NCBI RefSeq assembly: GCF_002343915.1
Contig: NZ_NETK01000001.1
Coordinates: 7,764,001-7,828,000 of the forward strand
DNA from: Nannocystis exedens
GTDB taxonomy: Bacteria > Myxococcota_A > Polyangia > Nannocystales > Nannocystaceae
Direction of reading: 5' to 3'
Length of the DNA: 64,000 nucleotides
Made by a program: the position numbers and the translations under genes. The notes under the pieces are model-generated. The model had not been told where the DNA came from. It worked only from the letters and a program-made list of their open reading frames with translations, and did no database searches. Each line of letters begins with the position of its first letter. The first letter of the stretch is position 1. This document shows, in pieces, positions 8,507 through 16,643 of this stretch.

Positions 8507-8839
8507 ATGAGTCAGTCGAGAAAGAGACAATCGAACGTCGTTGACACTGAAGTGCCAGGGCTCGCGCTGGAGACCTCGCCGGAGCAGCCGAAGTGGGCCA
8601 TCGTGCTGGCGAAGTCGGGCGAGCGCGTTCTGCCCCTGCTCGCCGACGACGCCGACGCGGCGCGCTGGGTCGTCAAACAGCTGGGCGACATCACGAGCTG
8701 GGCGGGCGGGCCGCCGGACGTCAAAGACGCCCGGGCCAAGGACGGCGTCGCCCGCGTGTACCGGGGGCTGACGTATCCCCGCGTCGCGTCGGGCTGGACC
8801 TACGACAACAGCAGGACCGCGCTCTTCAGCGGGGGGTGA
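8507..8839 (+). CDS. Hypothetical early protein
   Basis: This 110-residue protein begins 18 bases after the methylase gene and just upstream of the serine recombinase. No family is recognised. The middle ('EQPKWAIVLAKSGERVLPLLADDADAARWVVKQL') looks like a small alpha/beta domain and the C-terminus is rich in Tyr and Gly. It has no signal peptide or membrane helix. The marginal single 14-bp repeat at 8485-8502 lies just upstream. Confidence 0.6.
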   Translation: MSQSRKRQSNVVDTEVPGLALETSPEQPKWAIVLAKSGERVLPLLADDADAARWVVKQLGDITSWAGGPPDVKDARAKDGVARVYRGLTYPRVASGWTYDNSRTALFSGG

Positions 8840-8843
8840 CGCG

Positions 8844-9578
8844 ATGCGGCGTGGCGTGGACTCCTCGCTCGCGGTCGCGTACCTCCGAGTGAGCACCGAC
8901 GAGCAGCACCTCGGGCCCGAAGCGCAGCGAGCGGCGATCGAGTCGTGGGCGCGTGCGCGAGGGATCCACGTCGTCGCGTGGCACGAGGACAAGAACGTCG
9001 GCGGCGCCCAGGCGCTCGAGCAGCGACCCGGGCTGATGGCCGCGCTGGCGTCCCTGCGCGCCTCCCGGGCTGCGACTCTGGTCGCCGCCAAGCGCGATCG
9101 ACTCGCCCGCGACGTCGAGCTGGCCGGCGCACTCGAGGTCCGTGTGCGCCGGCTCGGCGCTCGCGTCGCCACCGCGGACGGCACCAGCGACAAGCATACG
9201 ACCGACGGCCGGCTCTTGATGCGGATGGTCGACGTGTTCGCGGAGCACGAGCGGGCAGTGATCCGCGACCGCACCCGCGCGGCTCTGGCGGCCAAGCGCG
9301 CCCGGGGCGAGCGCGTCAGCGGACAGCCCCCGTACGGCTTCCGACATGAGGCGGGCCGCCTCGTCGCCGATGAGCGCGAGCAGCTGGTGCTGCAGCAGCT
9401 CGAGCAACTGCTCGAGCGCGGCCTGAGCCTGCGCCAGATCGCGGCGGCGTTGACCGCCCGCGGCTGTCGTTCCCGCGCGCCGGATGGGCGCTGGCACAAG
9501 ACCACCCTCGCGCGCCTCGCGCGGCGAGGTCCAACCGGACACCGACCGGACGGTCCGTGTCCAGAAAATGTGCGTTAG
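8844..9578 (+). CDS. Serine recombinase (resolvase/invertase type)
   Basis: This 244-residue protein has the resolvase catalytic domain: 'AYLRVSTDEQ' with the nucleophilic Ser near residue 15, the 'VAAKRDRLARD' arginine motif, and 'LMRMVDVFAEHERAVIRDRTR' as the long E helix. A short C-terminal helix-turn-helix follows ('GLSLRQIAAALTARGC'). It is smaller than large phage serine integrases, so it may resolve multimers or invert a segment rather than integrate the element, which has its own tyrosine integrase. It is the last gene of the early rightward operon. Confidence 0.85.
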   Translation: MRRGVDSSLAVAYLRVSTDEQHLGPEAQRAAIESWARARGIHVVAWHEDKNVGGAQALEQRPGLMAALASLRASRAATLVAAKRDRLARDVELAGALEVRVRRLGARVATADGTSDKHTTDGRLLMRMVDVFAEHERAVIRDRTRAALAAKRARGERVSGQPPYGFRHEAGRLVADEREQLVLQQLEQLLERGLSLRQIAAALTARGCRSRAPDGRWHKTTLARLARRGPTGHRPDGPCPENVR

Positions 9579-9824
9579 TGACCAGGACCCTCTTGACGGC
9601 TGGCCTTCGGCCCGGCGCACAACGCGGCTGTGGACGCTCGCCGTGGTCTGGCGCGCCTACCTCCGTCAAGCAGCGCAGCGATCTCGTCCGAACAGCAAAC
9701 CCAACGAAATTCCACCAAACAGGGTTTTTGGGTGCCTATTTCAGGCGAAGGGGCTGGTGGCGCGGAGTTCGCGTGAGCCAGATCCTAGGACCGCCCGTTG
9801 CGCGTGTGTTACCTAAAACAGGCC

Positions 9825-10406
9825 ATGCGAGACGCTGATCTACGTGCAGCTCTTCACCAGAAGGTTCTTCGGGACCACCATGGGCAGGCTGATACTCTGG
9901 TGCTCGATGAGCTCGGCTTGTGGTACGGCACCGCGCGGGTGGATATCGCCGTCGTGAACGGACGGTTGCACGGATACGAAATAAAGAGTGACCGCGACAC
10001 TCTCGAGCGCCTCCCCGCTCAGGCGCAAGTTTACAACAATGTCCTTGATCGCGTCACGCTCGTGGTAGGGGAGACGCACCTTGAGAAGGCGATCAAGATC
10101 GTGCCCCCTTGGTGGGGTGTCAAGGTAGCGTTCGCTGGGCCTCGCAAAGCTATTCATTTTCGCGAAGAAAGAGCCCCAGGAACAAATCCGGCGATCGATC
10201 CCGTTGCTGTAGCTGCGCTGTTGTGGTGTGACGAGCTCATAGAGTTGCTGGCAAGCCTGGGGGCAGCGCGAGGGCTGCGGGGCAAGTCGCGTGACCGCCT
10301 GACGCGAGCGCTCGCCGACCTGCTCCCGCAGGATGAATTGCGTGCAGTCGTCAGGATGCGCCTCAAGGAGCGCTCAAACTGGCGAGTTGCTTCAGCACGT
10401 ACCTGA
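9825..10406 (+). CDS. sce7726-family protein (nuclease-like)
   Basis: This 193-residue protein strongly resembles the sce7726 family named from Sorangium. It has 'MRDADLRAAL' at the start and 'DELGLWYGTARVDIAVVNGRLHGYEIKSD', whose D...E-x-K spacing resembles a PD-(D/E)xK nuclease core, then 'LDRVTLVVGETH'. Function is not established. The ATG at 9825 matches the family start. The gene is less GC-rich than its neighbours and converges with, and overlaps by 44 bases, a beta-protein gene that is a known partner. Together they look like imported defence-type cargo. The gap 9579-9824 shows no gene. Confidence 0.75.
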   Translation: MRDADLRAALHQKVLRDHHGQADTLVLDELGLWYGTARVDIAVVNGRLHGYEIKSDRDTLERLPAQAQVYNNVLDRVTLVVGETHLEKAIKIVPPWWGVKVAFAGPRKAIHFREERAPGTNPAIDPVAVAALLWCDELIELLASLGAARGLRGKSRDRLTRALADLLPQDELRAVVRMRLKERSNWRVASART

Positions 10407-11412
10407 TGTGATGGTTCGTCCCTACTGAGCGCCAGGTGGTCATGTTCCCCGTCCCGACCTCACCGTTGGCGCACTCATGGATGTACCGGTCCCCCCAACT
10501 GAAGTCTGCCCCGCAGTATCGAGGATCCGCGATAAGGCTCTGCGAGAGCTTTACGTACTGTCCGAAGCCGCCGTACTGAGGGCCGGTGACCTTGCGGCCC
10601 CGCTTGATCAACCACGCGTCATCGAGCGTGTACCGGATGTTCGCCGCACCCGCGTACGGGACGTGGCTGTAGATCGCGTGCGCGGCCGTGTAATCGCCGA
10701 AGAGAACTTCCCTCGTTGCGGCGAGACGTGCGGCAACGTTCTTCCACACGTTCCACTCGATGCGTGGGATGGTGTCCTCGCCGGTGATGGAAGCCAGGTT
10801 CTCGGGAAACGCCGAAGCTGCGTAAGTAACCGTCCGCCACTGCGCGAAATGGGGCAGGTTGGCAAGGAAACCCATCATGGTGAAAGACTGGCTAGTCACA
10901 TTCGATTGCGGCGTCACTTGGATGAAGCCAGCATCGACCACGACGTCAACCTCCCCGGGGTCCAACGCCAGTAGCTTCATCAGGCTACTCATGTCGTCCG
11001 CGAAGCCTACTTCTGCAATCTCGTCAGGAGTGATGCGGATGAGCGCACCTCGGCCGTCCGCCTTAGCGACCGCAGCGACGGCGCGCTGGAAAGACTCGTC
11101 GCGAGCAACCCCAGTGACAGGAATACCGAGCAGTTCGAGCGCTCGGAGACGTTCGAACACAGCTTCAACCGGATTGTTGTCCTCGTCGAGACCCAGCTCT
11201 ACGCAAATCGGACTCTCCTTCCCCCAGGATTTGTCTATCTGCTTGACGAACTTGTCGTAGGAGGCTCCCGGCTCGTCTTCTTCCTCCGACCCCGGTAGAA
11301 ATTCGATCATCGGGCGTGCGAAGTGCTTGTCCCCGACCGGCAGGTTCTGCAAGGCCTGTTGTTCTCCGCGTTTCCATCGAAGGATTGGCGTGTATCGAAA
11401 TTGGGCATTCAT
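10363..11412 (-). CDS. Beta-family (T4 beta-protein-like, sce7725-type) protein
   Basis: This 349-residue protein opens with 'YTPILRWKRGEQQALQNL', the hallmark start of the beta-protein family, followed by alternating strand/helix segments ending in Asp/Glu that fit a TIM-barrel-like fold. Beta-family proteins are repeatedly found beside sce7726-like genes in bacterial and phage genomes. Their mode of action is not established. The 3' end overlaps the convergent sce7726-like gene, so the two cannot both be highly transcribed without collision. ATG at 11412 is chosen over two upstream in-frame codons (GTG, TTG) as the family start. Confidence 0.75.
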   Translation of the reverse strand: MNAQFRYTPILRWKRGEQQALQNLPVGDKHFARPMIEFLPGSEEEDEPGASYDKFVKQIDKSWGKESPICVELGLDEDNNPVEAVFERLRALELLGIPVTGVARDESFQRAVAAVAKADGRGALIRITPDEIAEVGFADDMSSLMKLLALDPGEVDVVVDAGFIQVTPQSNVTSQSFTMMGFLANLPHFAQWRTVTYAASAFPENLASITGEDTIPRIEWNVWKNVAARLAATREVLFGDYTAAHAIYSHVPYAGAANIRYTLDDAWLIKRGRKVTGPQYGGFGQYVKLSQSLIADPRYCGADFSWGDRYIHECANGEVGTGNMTTWRSVGTNHHIRYVLKQLASLSAP

Positions 11413-11841
11413 CCACACCAATCTGCCGTTACGCTATTGCATCGTCAAGACGCATAACTCGGAATGAGCCATGGCAGGACCAATGTTTCGGCGACATCGA
11501 ACGCGGTTTGACGTGGCCCCGATGACTGCGAGTTCATGCTCATCGTGTGTTATGACACGGCCGTGCGAAGCCGTATTCACGAATGAACCGGCCGCCTCGC
11601 GCTCGGGCGTTGCGGCCCGCAATTGCTGTCCGTCGGCTCGAACGCGAGCGCGAGCCGAAGCCGACGAGGCCGGAGCCGCTCGATCGCCCGAGCCTGGGCG
11701 CTCAACGAGAACCTCAACCCGCGAGCACCGCCAGGCCATGTCGTCGGCGTCGCGCCGCTGTCCGGTGCTCGGAGCGCGCGCCCCGCTCCGGTTCGAAGCG
11801 CGGGGCCAGCTGGTGGCGGAGGGGGCCGCGGTCCTTGAGCC
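11413..11841. other. Non-coding stretch inside the element
   Basis: About 430 bases with no convincing gene. The first 150 bases, upstream of the beta-protein gene, are comparatively AT-rich and presumably carry its promoter. The remainder returns to high GC. Open frames here have the composition of non-coding high-GC DNA and no recognisable motif. Confidence 0.4.
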
Positions 11842-12255
11842 TCAACGCCCCCGCGACTTCCGCGGTCGCCGGCGCTCGCCCGCGGTCACGTAGCCGCACG
11901 TCACCGTGATCTTCAGCGGATAGGCCCCGCGCGGCACCCCCAGATGTTCGTCCGCGAATAGCTCGAACTCGTGCCACAGCGCCTCGAGGGGCGCGGGCGA
12001 TAGGCGTGACAGCACCGCGCAGAACTCGGCCGGCTGGATCGTCACCGGCTCGCCGTGCCGCTCGCACAGCCATCGCGCGAATCGCCACGAAAGCGGGATC
12101 TCCGGCGTATCGTCCTCCGTGAGGCGAAATGTGTCGCAGCAGCCGGAGAAGTACGCCACGACCTCCTGGAGCGTGCCCATCGACGTGTACATCCGCGGCC
12201 GCCGCGTCAGGGAGTACACCGTACCAACCAGCGAAGCGGCGGGGGACGACACCAT
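11842..12255 (-). CDS. Hypothetical protein
   Basis: This 137-residue protein has balanced composition ('RRPRMYTSMGTLQEVVAYFSGC', then 'WRFARWLCERHG') and reads like a compact helical domain. The C-terminus is basic. It recalls small conserved myxobacterial proteins found near toxin or defence genes, but I do not recognise the family. It lies between the sce7726/beta pair and a broken methyltransferase, so it may be part of the same imported cargo. Confidence 0.5.
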   Translation of the reverse strand: MVSSPAASLVGTVYSLTRRPRMYTSMGTLQEVVAYFSGCCDTFRLTEDDTPEIPLSWRFARWLCERHGEPVTIQPAEFCAVLSRLSPAPLEALWHEFELFADEHLGVPRGAYPLKITVTCGYVTAGERRRPRKSRGR

Positions 12256-12271
12256 CGCGGCAGCTTAGCTC

Positions 12272-12480
12272 ACCCCGAGCGCCTGATCCTCGACCTCTGC
12301 GGCGGGTCGGGCAGTTGGTCGGCGCCATACCGGAACGCAGGCTACCGCGTGCAGGTGGTCGACCTCCCGGACGACGTCCGGCTGTTCATGCCGCCGCCCG
12401 GCGTCTGGGGCATCCTGGCGGCGCCTCCCTGCGACCAATTCTCTCGGCCCGGTCGAGACCCGGCGAAGACTTCGTGCGTC
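12272..12480 (+). pseudogene. DNA cytosine methyltransferase, N-terminal fragment
   Basis: The frame reads 'ILDLCGGSGSWSAPYRNAGY' (SAM-binding motif I), then 'VWGILAAPPCDQFS', the PCxxFS catalytic motif IV of C5-type methylases. It then runs into unrelated sequence near 12480. A matching C-terminal piece appears at 13572-13721, after a host-style lipoprotein gene on the same strand. No good start codon is seen, so the 5' end may also be lost. The whole is best read as one phage methylase split by an insertion. Confidence 0.65.
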
Positions 12481-12526
12481 AGCGCCGCGCACGGACGGCC
12501 TGAACCTTGTAACCTCGAATACGCCC

Positions 12527-13567
12527 ATGCGACCGCGCGTGTCTCGACCCTCGCTCCTCGGCGCCGTCCTCGTCGCGTGCCAGCCCGCCATCCCCGAGCC
12601 GATCTGGGAGGGCGAATACCTGCACTACGGCACGACCACCGACGCTCCAGTGTGTCGCGGCTCGTTCGTCCTCCAGGAGCGTCACGCGGTGGAGCTCGCG
12701 CGGATGATGGGCTTCGAATTGCCCGACATCATCCGCTTCACCCGCATCAAGTCCCGCCAGATCCGCAAGTACTGCGGCCGACGAGCTCGGGGCTGCGCGT
12801 GGGACGAGGAGCCCTACGCCTTCATGGCCGAGAGCAGCTACAACTTCCACGAGATCACCCACGTGGTCGCCAACCTCGGCGGTCTCTCGGGACCGACCGC
12901 GTTCAACGAGGGGCTCGCGGAGGTCTTCCAGGACAGCTCCGCGTCCATCAACGCGGGGACCCCGCTCGCGCAGGTCCTCCACGGCGACGTCGACGACGTG
13001 ATGGACTATCACACGGCGGGGCGGTTCGTCCGCTTCCTGATCGAGCGCCACGATCTCGCGCTGTTCGTTGAGTTCATGCGCTCGACCTGGCGCACCGCCG
13101 AATTCGACGAGTTCGCGCCGATCTTCGCCGAGGTGTTCGGTGAGCCGATCGAGGCGGCGATGGCCGACTTCGCCGACTACCCGAACTGCAGCAGCGGGAG
13201 CAACCGCATGGCGCTGCTCGAGTGCAACCTGCCGCCGCAGCCGTGGGACGGCGCGACCCTCACCCTCGGCGCGGACGTCTCGTGCGAGCGGGACGACGTC
13301 CTCGGGCCCGACAAGATCGGTCTGATGCGCACGAGCCGCGCGTTCGAGATCGCCGAGGCCGGTAGCTACCGGCTGTCCGCGCCGGCCTCGACAGAGTGGT
13401 TCTTCCTTCGCGTCGCCAAGTGCGGCTCGTGCTGGGACAGCTTCGAGTTGCCGATGGTCCCCGGCATGTCCGAAGCTCACGAGCTCACGCCAGGCCGCTA
13501 CTACGTCGAGTTCGGCCGCCGGGTCGACGAGCCTACCGAGCTCAGCCTGCAGATCGAGCAACTCTGA
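12527..13567 (+). CDS. Lipoprotein with HExxH metallopeptidase-like domain (cargo)
   Basis: This 346-residue protein starts with a lipoprotein signal (SLLGAVLVAC) and contains HEITH (about residues 106-110) followed by 'TAFNEGLAEVFQ', whose Glu suits the third zinc ligand of a gluzincin peptidase. 'GDVDDVMDYHTAGRFVRFLIERH' continues that fold. The C-terminal half is a Cys-containing beta-rich domain. The style is that of secreted host proteins, not of the element. It sits exactly between the two halves of a phage cytosine methylase, so it was inserted as a passenger. Role unknown. Confidence 0.7.
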   Translation: MRPRVSRPSLLGAVLVACQPAIPEPIWEGEYLHYGTTTDAPVCRGSFVLQERHAVELARMMGFELPDIIRFTRIKSRQIRKYCGRRARGCAWDEEPYAFMAESSYNFHEITHVVANLGGLSGPTAFNEGLAEVFQDSSASINAGTPLAQVLHGDVDDVMDYHTAGRFVRFLIERHDLALFVEFMRSTWRTAEFDEFAPIFAEVFGEPIEAAMADFADYPNCSSGSNRMALLECNLPPQPWDGATLTLGADVSCERDDVLGPDKIGLMRTSRAFEIAEAGSYRLSAPASTEWFFLRVAKCGSCWDSFELPMVPGMSEAHELTPGRYYVEFGRRVDEPTELSLQIEQL

Positions 13568-13571
13568 GGGG

Positions 13572-13721
13572 CTCTGGGGCGACTTCAAGCTTCCGCGGCG
13601 CGGGCCACTCGTCGAGCCGGTCGGCGGCGGGCCGCTGTGTCAGCTCTGCGGCCTCGAACGCCGCAAGACCACAAGGTGCAGCAACGCCGCGCACCGAGCC
13701 GTGACCCCAGAGCCGACATGA
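13572..13721 (+). pseudogene. DNA cytosine methyltransferase, C-terminal fragment
   Basis: Immediately after the stop of the lipoprotein gene an open frame reads LWGDFKLP, as in the substrate-binding end of phage C5 methylase-like proteins, followed by a CxxC...C zinc-ribbon end (LCQLCGLERRKT) and a stop. It has no start of its own and the same strand and type as the 12272-12480 fragment, so it is taken as the 3' part of that broken gene. The short gap to 13754 holds nothing else recognisable. Confidence 0.55.
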
Positions 13722-13754
13722 ACGTGCCCACGACCTGGGCGCTCAGCGCGGGCC

Positions 13755-14543
13755 TCAGCCTGCGCCGAGGCCTTCTTCCGACCAGCGCGTCGCCAGCCAC
13801 GCGCGCACTGTCGCTGCGTCTGGCGACGCGCCGATGACGTCGACGTCGCCCTGGTCGACGACGAGGGGCCAACCGAGGCCGGCGGCCTTCTGCGCGGCCA
13901 GCTGGTCGAAGCCGACGGCGTCGCCGTAGCTGAGCTTGAAGAGGCGCGGCGGGCTCGCGGGGGCCTTGCCGTCGGGCACCCAGTCGGCCGTGAGCACCCC
14001 GCCGGCACCGAACGCGGCGCGGAACCAGGCCGGGCCGCGCATCGCTTCCGCGAGGGCCATCGCGCCCGCGCCGCCCACCCCCACGATCACGAGGGCGCCG
14101 TCGACGGGGAAGCGCTGGGTCGCGGCGATCACCGCCAGGCCGATGTCGTCCGTCTCGCGCAGCTGCGCGGTGCGGAGGGCGGTGCCCTGCAGCAGCGGGT
14201 CGAGGTAGCGCCGGCGGCCGTTGCCGTCATCGAGGCGCCCGAGCAACGTCACCACGCGGAGCGGGCGCGATGGCGGAAGAACCGACCTCAGCGCGGCCGG
14301 GTCGTCGCCCTCGCCGTGCAGGAGCACGACCATCGGCAGCAGCTCAGCCCCCGGACCGGGCGTGTACGTGGCGCCGTCGAGGCGACCGACGAGGGCCTGG
14401 TGGAGCGCCAGCTGCTGCAGCTCCTGTCCCGCGGGCGCGCCCGGGCTCAGCGCCGGCGGCCCCGACGGCGCGGGCGCGCCCGACTTCCGGTTTTTGGCGA
14501 AGAGCGCGGTGGTGATGACGGTGGTGACGACGGCCCAGAACAC
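13755..14543 (-). CDS. Membrane-anchored alpha/beta-hydrolase-like protein
   Basis: This 262-residue protein has an N-terminal membrane helix (MFWAVVTTVITTALFA) followed by a Lys-Asn-Arg-Lys-Ser-Gly stop and a Pro/Gly/Ala linker, the layout also seen in the late proteins at 21459 and 23695. The rest resembles an esterase/depolymerase-type alpha/beta-hydrolase ('VVLLHGEGDD', 'GALVIVGVGGAGAMALAEAM', 'PPRLFKLSYGDAVGFD'). The nucleophile elbow reads GVGGAG rather than GxSxG, so catalytic activity is doubtful. A CGTCC-N3-GGACG palindrome lies 35 bases upstream of the start. Confidence 0.65.
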   Translation of the reverse strand: MFWAVVTTVITTALFAKNRKSGAPAPSGPPALSPGAPAGQELQQLALHQALVGRLDGATYTPGPGAELLPMVVLLHGEGDDPAALRSVLPPSRPLRVVTLLGRLDDGNGRRRYLDPLLQGTALRTAQLRETDDIGLAVIAATQRFPVDGALVIVGVGGAGAMALAEAMRGPAWFRAAFGAGGVLTADWVPDGKAPASPPRLFKLSYGDAVGFDQLAAQKAAGLGWPLVVDQGDVDVIGASPDAATVRAWLATRWSEEGLGAG

Positions 14544-14578
14544 GCTCCGACGCTACGGCACGGGTTGAGCGCCCGCCC

Positions 14579-14591
14579 CGTCCAGTGGACG
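14579..14591. promoter_or_regulatory. Palindromic operator CGTCC-AGT-GGACG
   Basis: The 13-bp palindrome lies between two divergent genes, with exactly 35 bases to each start codon (14543 on the minus strand, 14627 on the plus strand). The same CGTCC-N3-GGACG followed by TGT occurs at 17471 and twice at 26998-27033, always upstream of late genes. It looks like the binding site of the element's own regulator. Confidence 0.65.
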
Positions 14592-14626
14592 TGTTCGCGG
14601 GTTCGCGCGCGTCGTAGGGTGCGAAT

Positions 14627-14887
14627 ATGTCCGCGGCAGCGTCGCCCAGCACGACCTACCTCATCCTCTCGCTCGTCCAGATCGCCCTGTGCGGGGCGGG
14701 GATGGTGCTGATCCTGCAGGAGCTGCGCGAGCTCGTGCGCCAGCTGGGGCTCGTCCGCGTAGCGCTCGCGGAGCACCAGCGCCACTCCGACGAACGATTG
14801 ACCCGCCTCGAGGAGGCGCAGCCTGACGCACCGACGCCGGCCCGCCTGTCGTTGCGGGCGAGCGGGCCGCGGCCCGTCCGCTCCTAG
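14627..14887 (+). CDS. Small membrane protein with coiled coil
   Basis: This 86-residue protein has a membrane helix at residues 10-30 (TTYLILSLVQIALCGAGMVLIL) followed by a heptad-like segment (ELRELVRQLGLVRVALAEHQRHSDERLTRLEEA). It is preceded by the 13-bp operator with the standard 35-base spacing. Its TAG stop is part of the CTAG where the IS1380 copy inserted. Before insertion this TAG overlapped the stop of the convergent gene ending at 16644. Confidence 0.6.
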   Translation: MSAAASPSTTYLILSLVQIALCGAGMVLILQELRELVRQLGLVRVALAEHQRHSDERLTRLEEAQPDAPTPARLSLRASGPRPVRS

Positions 14888-16643
14888 TCCGGATTTCTCA
14901 CCACGGGAAGGAATTCCGGCCGCACTTCCCGAGTTCGAGCGGGTGTGAAACGATTGCTGACCACCCAGGGGTACGGCCGGAACACGACAAGGTGTATCCG
15001 CACCGAGTTCGATTTTCAACCGGCCGGGCGGAGGCGTGTCGAGGCCGCCTTCGACGCCGGGCGGGTCAGCTCGGACGGCGGCCTGCTGTTGCTGCGCGAG
15101 CTGACCAAGAGTTCAGGTGTGTTTCGGGACTTCGCGGCCTGCTTTCGGGACCACCGCGACCCGAGCCGGGTCGAGCACACCGTCGAGGAACTGCTCGCGC
15201 AGCGCGTGCTGGGCCTGCTGTGTGGTTACGAGGACCTGAACGACCACGACGTGCTCCGCGACGATGCCTTGCTCGCGCTGGCGATAGGCAAGGCCGATCC
15301 GACCGGCGAGCAGCGCAAGCGGGTGCGCGACCGGGGCCATGCGCTGGCGGGCAAGAGCACGCTGAACCGCCTGGAGCTGGCGAAGCCCACGGTGGCCGGC
15401 GACGAGCGCTACAAGAAGATCAGCTACGACGACCACGGGATTCAGCGCCTCTTCGTCGACACCTTCCTGGCCGCGCACGATCGGCCGCCCGCCGAGATCG
15501 TCCTCGATCTCGACGCGACGGACGACCCCGTACACGGCAAGCAGGAGGGTCGCTTCTTCCATGGCTTCTACGACAGCTACTGCTACCTGCCGCTGTACGT
15601 CTTCTGCGGCGACTTCCTCCTCGGCGCCGCGCTGAACACCGCCGACAAGCAGCCAGTCAGCGGCGCGGTCGAGGAGCTCGAGAGGATCGTCAGTCAGATC
15701 CTCGCTCGCTGGCCGGCCGTCCGGATCATCGTGCGCGGCGATTCCGGCTTCTGCCGCGACGAGGTCATGCGCTGGTGCGAGGACAACGGCCTCTTCTTCG
15801 TCCTCGGCCTGCAGAAGAACTCGCGCCTGATCGCCGAGATCGAGGACGAGATGACGCAGGCCCGCACCACCTCCGAGCAGACCGGCAAGGAAGCACGCGT
15901 CTTCAAGGACTTTCGCTACGAGACCAACCGGACGTGGTCGCGAGAGCGCCGGGTGGTCGGCAAGGCCGAGTACACGACGGACAAGGAGAATCCGCGCTTC
16001 GTCGCCACCAACCTCTCGCATGACGAGTACGACGCGCGCTCGCTCTACGAGGACCTCTACTGCGCTCGCGGAGACATGGAGAACAGGATCAAGGAGCAGC
16101 AACTCGGCCTCTTCGCCGACCGCACCAGCGCCCACACGCTGCGCGCCAACCAGCTCCGCCTGTGGCTCTCGTCCGTCGCCTACATGATCCTCAACGAGCT
16201 CCGCCGACTCGCCCTCGCCGGCACCGAGCTCGCCCACGCCCAGGTCTCCACGATCCGCACGCGGCTGCTCAAGATCGGCGCCATCGTCACCGCCTCGGTC
16301 CGCAGGCTCCGCGTCTCCCTAAGCTCGGTCTTCCCGCTCCAGCACGTGTGGTGGCGCGTCCTCGAGAACCTTTACCGTCATCACGTCATGAGACGCTGAC
16401 GGCCTCGACATCCGTCACTCAAAGGGCGCGCCGCGCTGCGCGCCGGGGCTCGTCTGTCCTTATGCGCAGGTCACCCCAAACGCGCAGCCGGCTTTGTAAT
16501 CCATCTAACAGCTCGATCTCGCGCCAGCAGTGGGCGTAACGAGCGCGCCTCCCGGCTCACGTCGACGGCGTCCAACACCCTTCCACCAAGCCCCCTGACA
16601 GGTGCTTGGCGGGCCCCCACCCATCCGTGGTGAGAAATCCGGG
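14888..16643 (+). mobile_element. IS1380-family insertion sequence
   Basis: The 1756-bp unit is bounded by inverted repeats sharing 18 bp (CCGGATTTCTCACCACGG, reversed near 16625-16642) and flanked by a 4-bp duplication CTAG (14884-14887 and 16644-16647), both normal for IS1380. It carries one transposase gene. The perfect ends and intact target duplication mean a recent, probably active, insertion. Confidence 0.92.
14945..16399 (+). CDS. IS1380-family transposase
   Basis: This 484-residue DDE transposase opens, as the family does, with 'FDAGRVSSDGGLLLLREL' after a short basic leader. Catalytic Asp residues are in 'LDLDATDDPVHG' and 'IVRGDSGFCRDEVM'. The C-terminal 'ENRIKEQQLGLFADRTSAHTLRANQLRLW' is the conserved IS1380 block that carries the final acidic residue. 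The frame is intact and full length. GTG at 14945 is used; a start a few codons later is possible. Confidence 0.92.
   Translation: MKRLLTTQGYGRNTTRCIRTEFDFQPAGRRRVEAAFDAGRVSSDGGLLLLRELTKSSGVFRDFAACFRDHRDPSRVEHTVEELLAQRVLGLLCGYEDLNDHDVLRDDALLALAIGKADPTGEQRKRVRDRGHALAGKSTLNRLELAKPTVAGDERYKKISYDDHGIQRLFVDTFLAAHDRPPAEIVLDLDATDDPVHGKQEGRFFHGFYDSYCYLPLYVFCGDFLLGAALNTADKQPVSGAVEELERIVSQILARWPAVRIIVRGDSGFCRDEVMRWCEDNGLFFVLGLQKNSRLIAEIEDEMTQARTTSEQTGKEARVFKDFRYETNRTWSRERRVVGKAEYTTDKENPRFVATNLSHDEYDARSLYEDLYCARGDMENRIKEQQLGLFADRTSAHTLRANQLRLWLSSVAYMILNELRRLALAGTELAHAQVSTIRTRLLKIGAIVTASVRRLRVSLSSVFPLQHVWWRVLENLYRHHVMRR

Noticed and set aside
5166..9578. Early operon as a plasmid-type conjugative or replication module
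   Set aside because: No relaxase, coupling protein or partition gene is seen; helicase, methylase and integrase fit a phage-like early block better.
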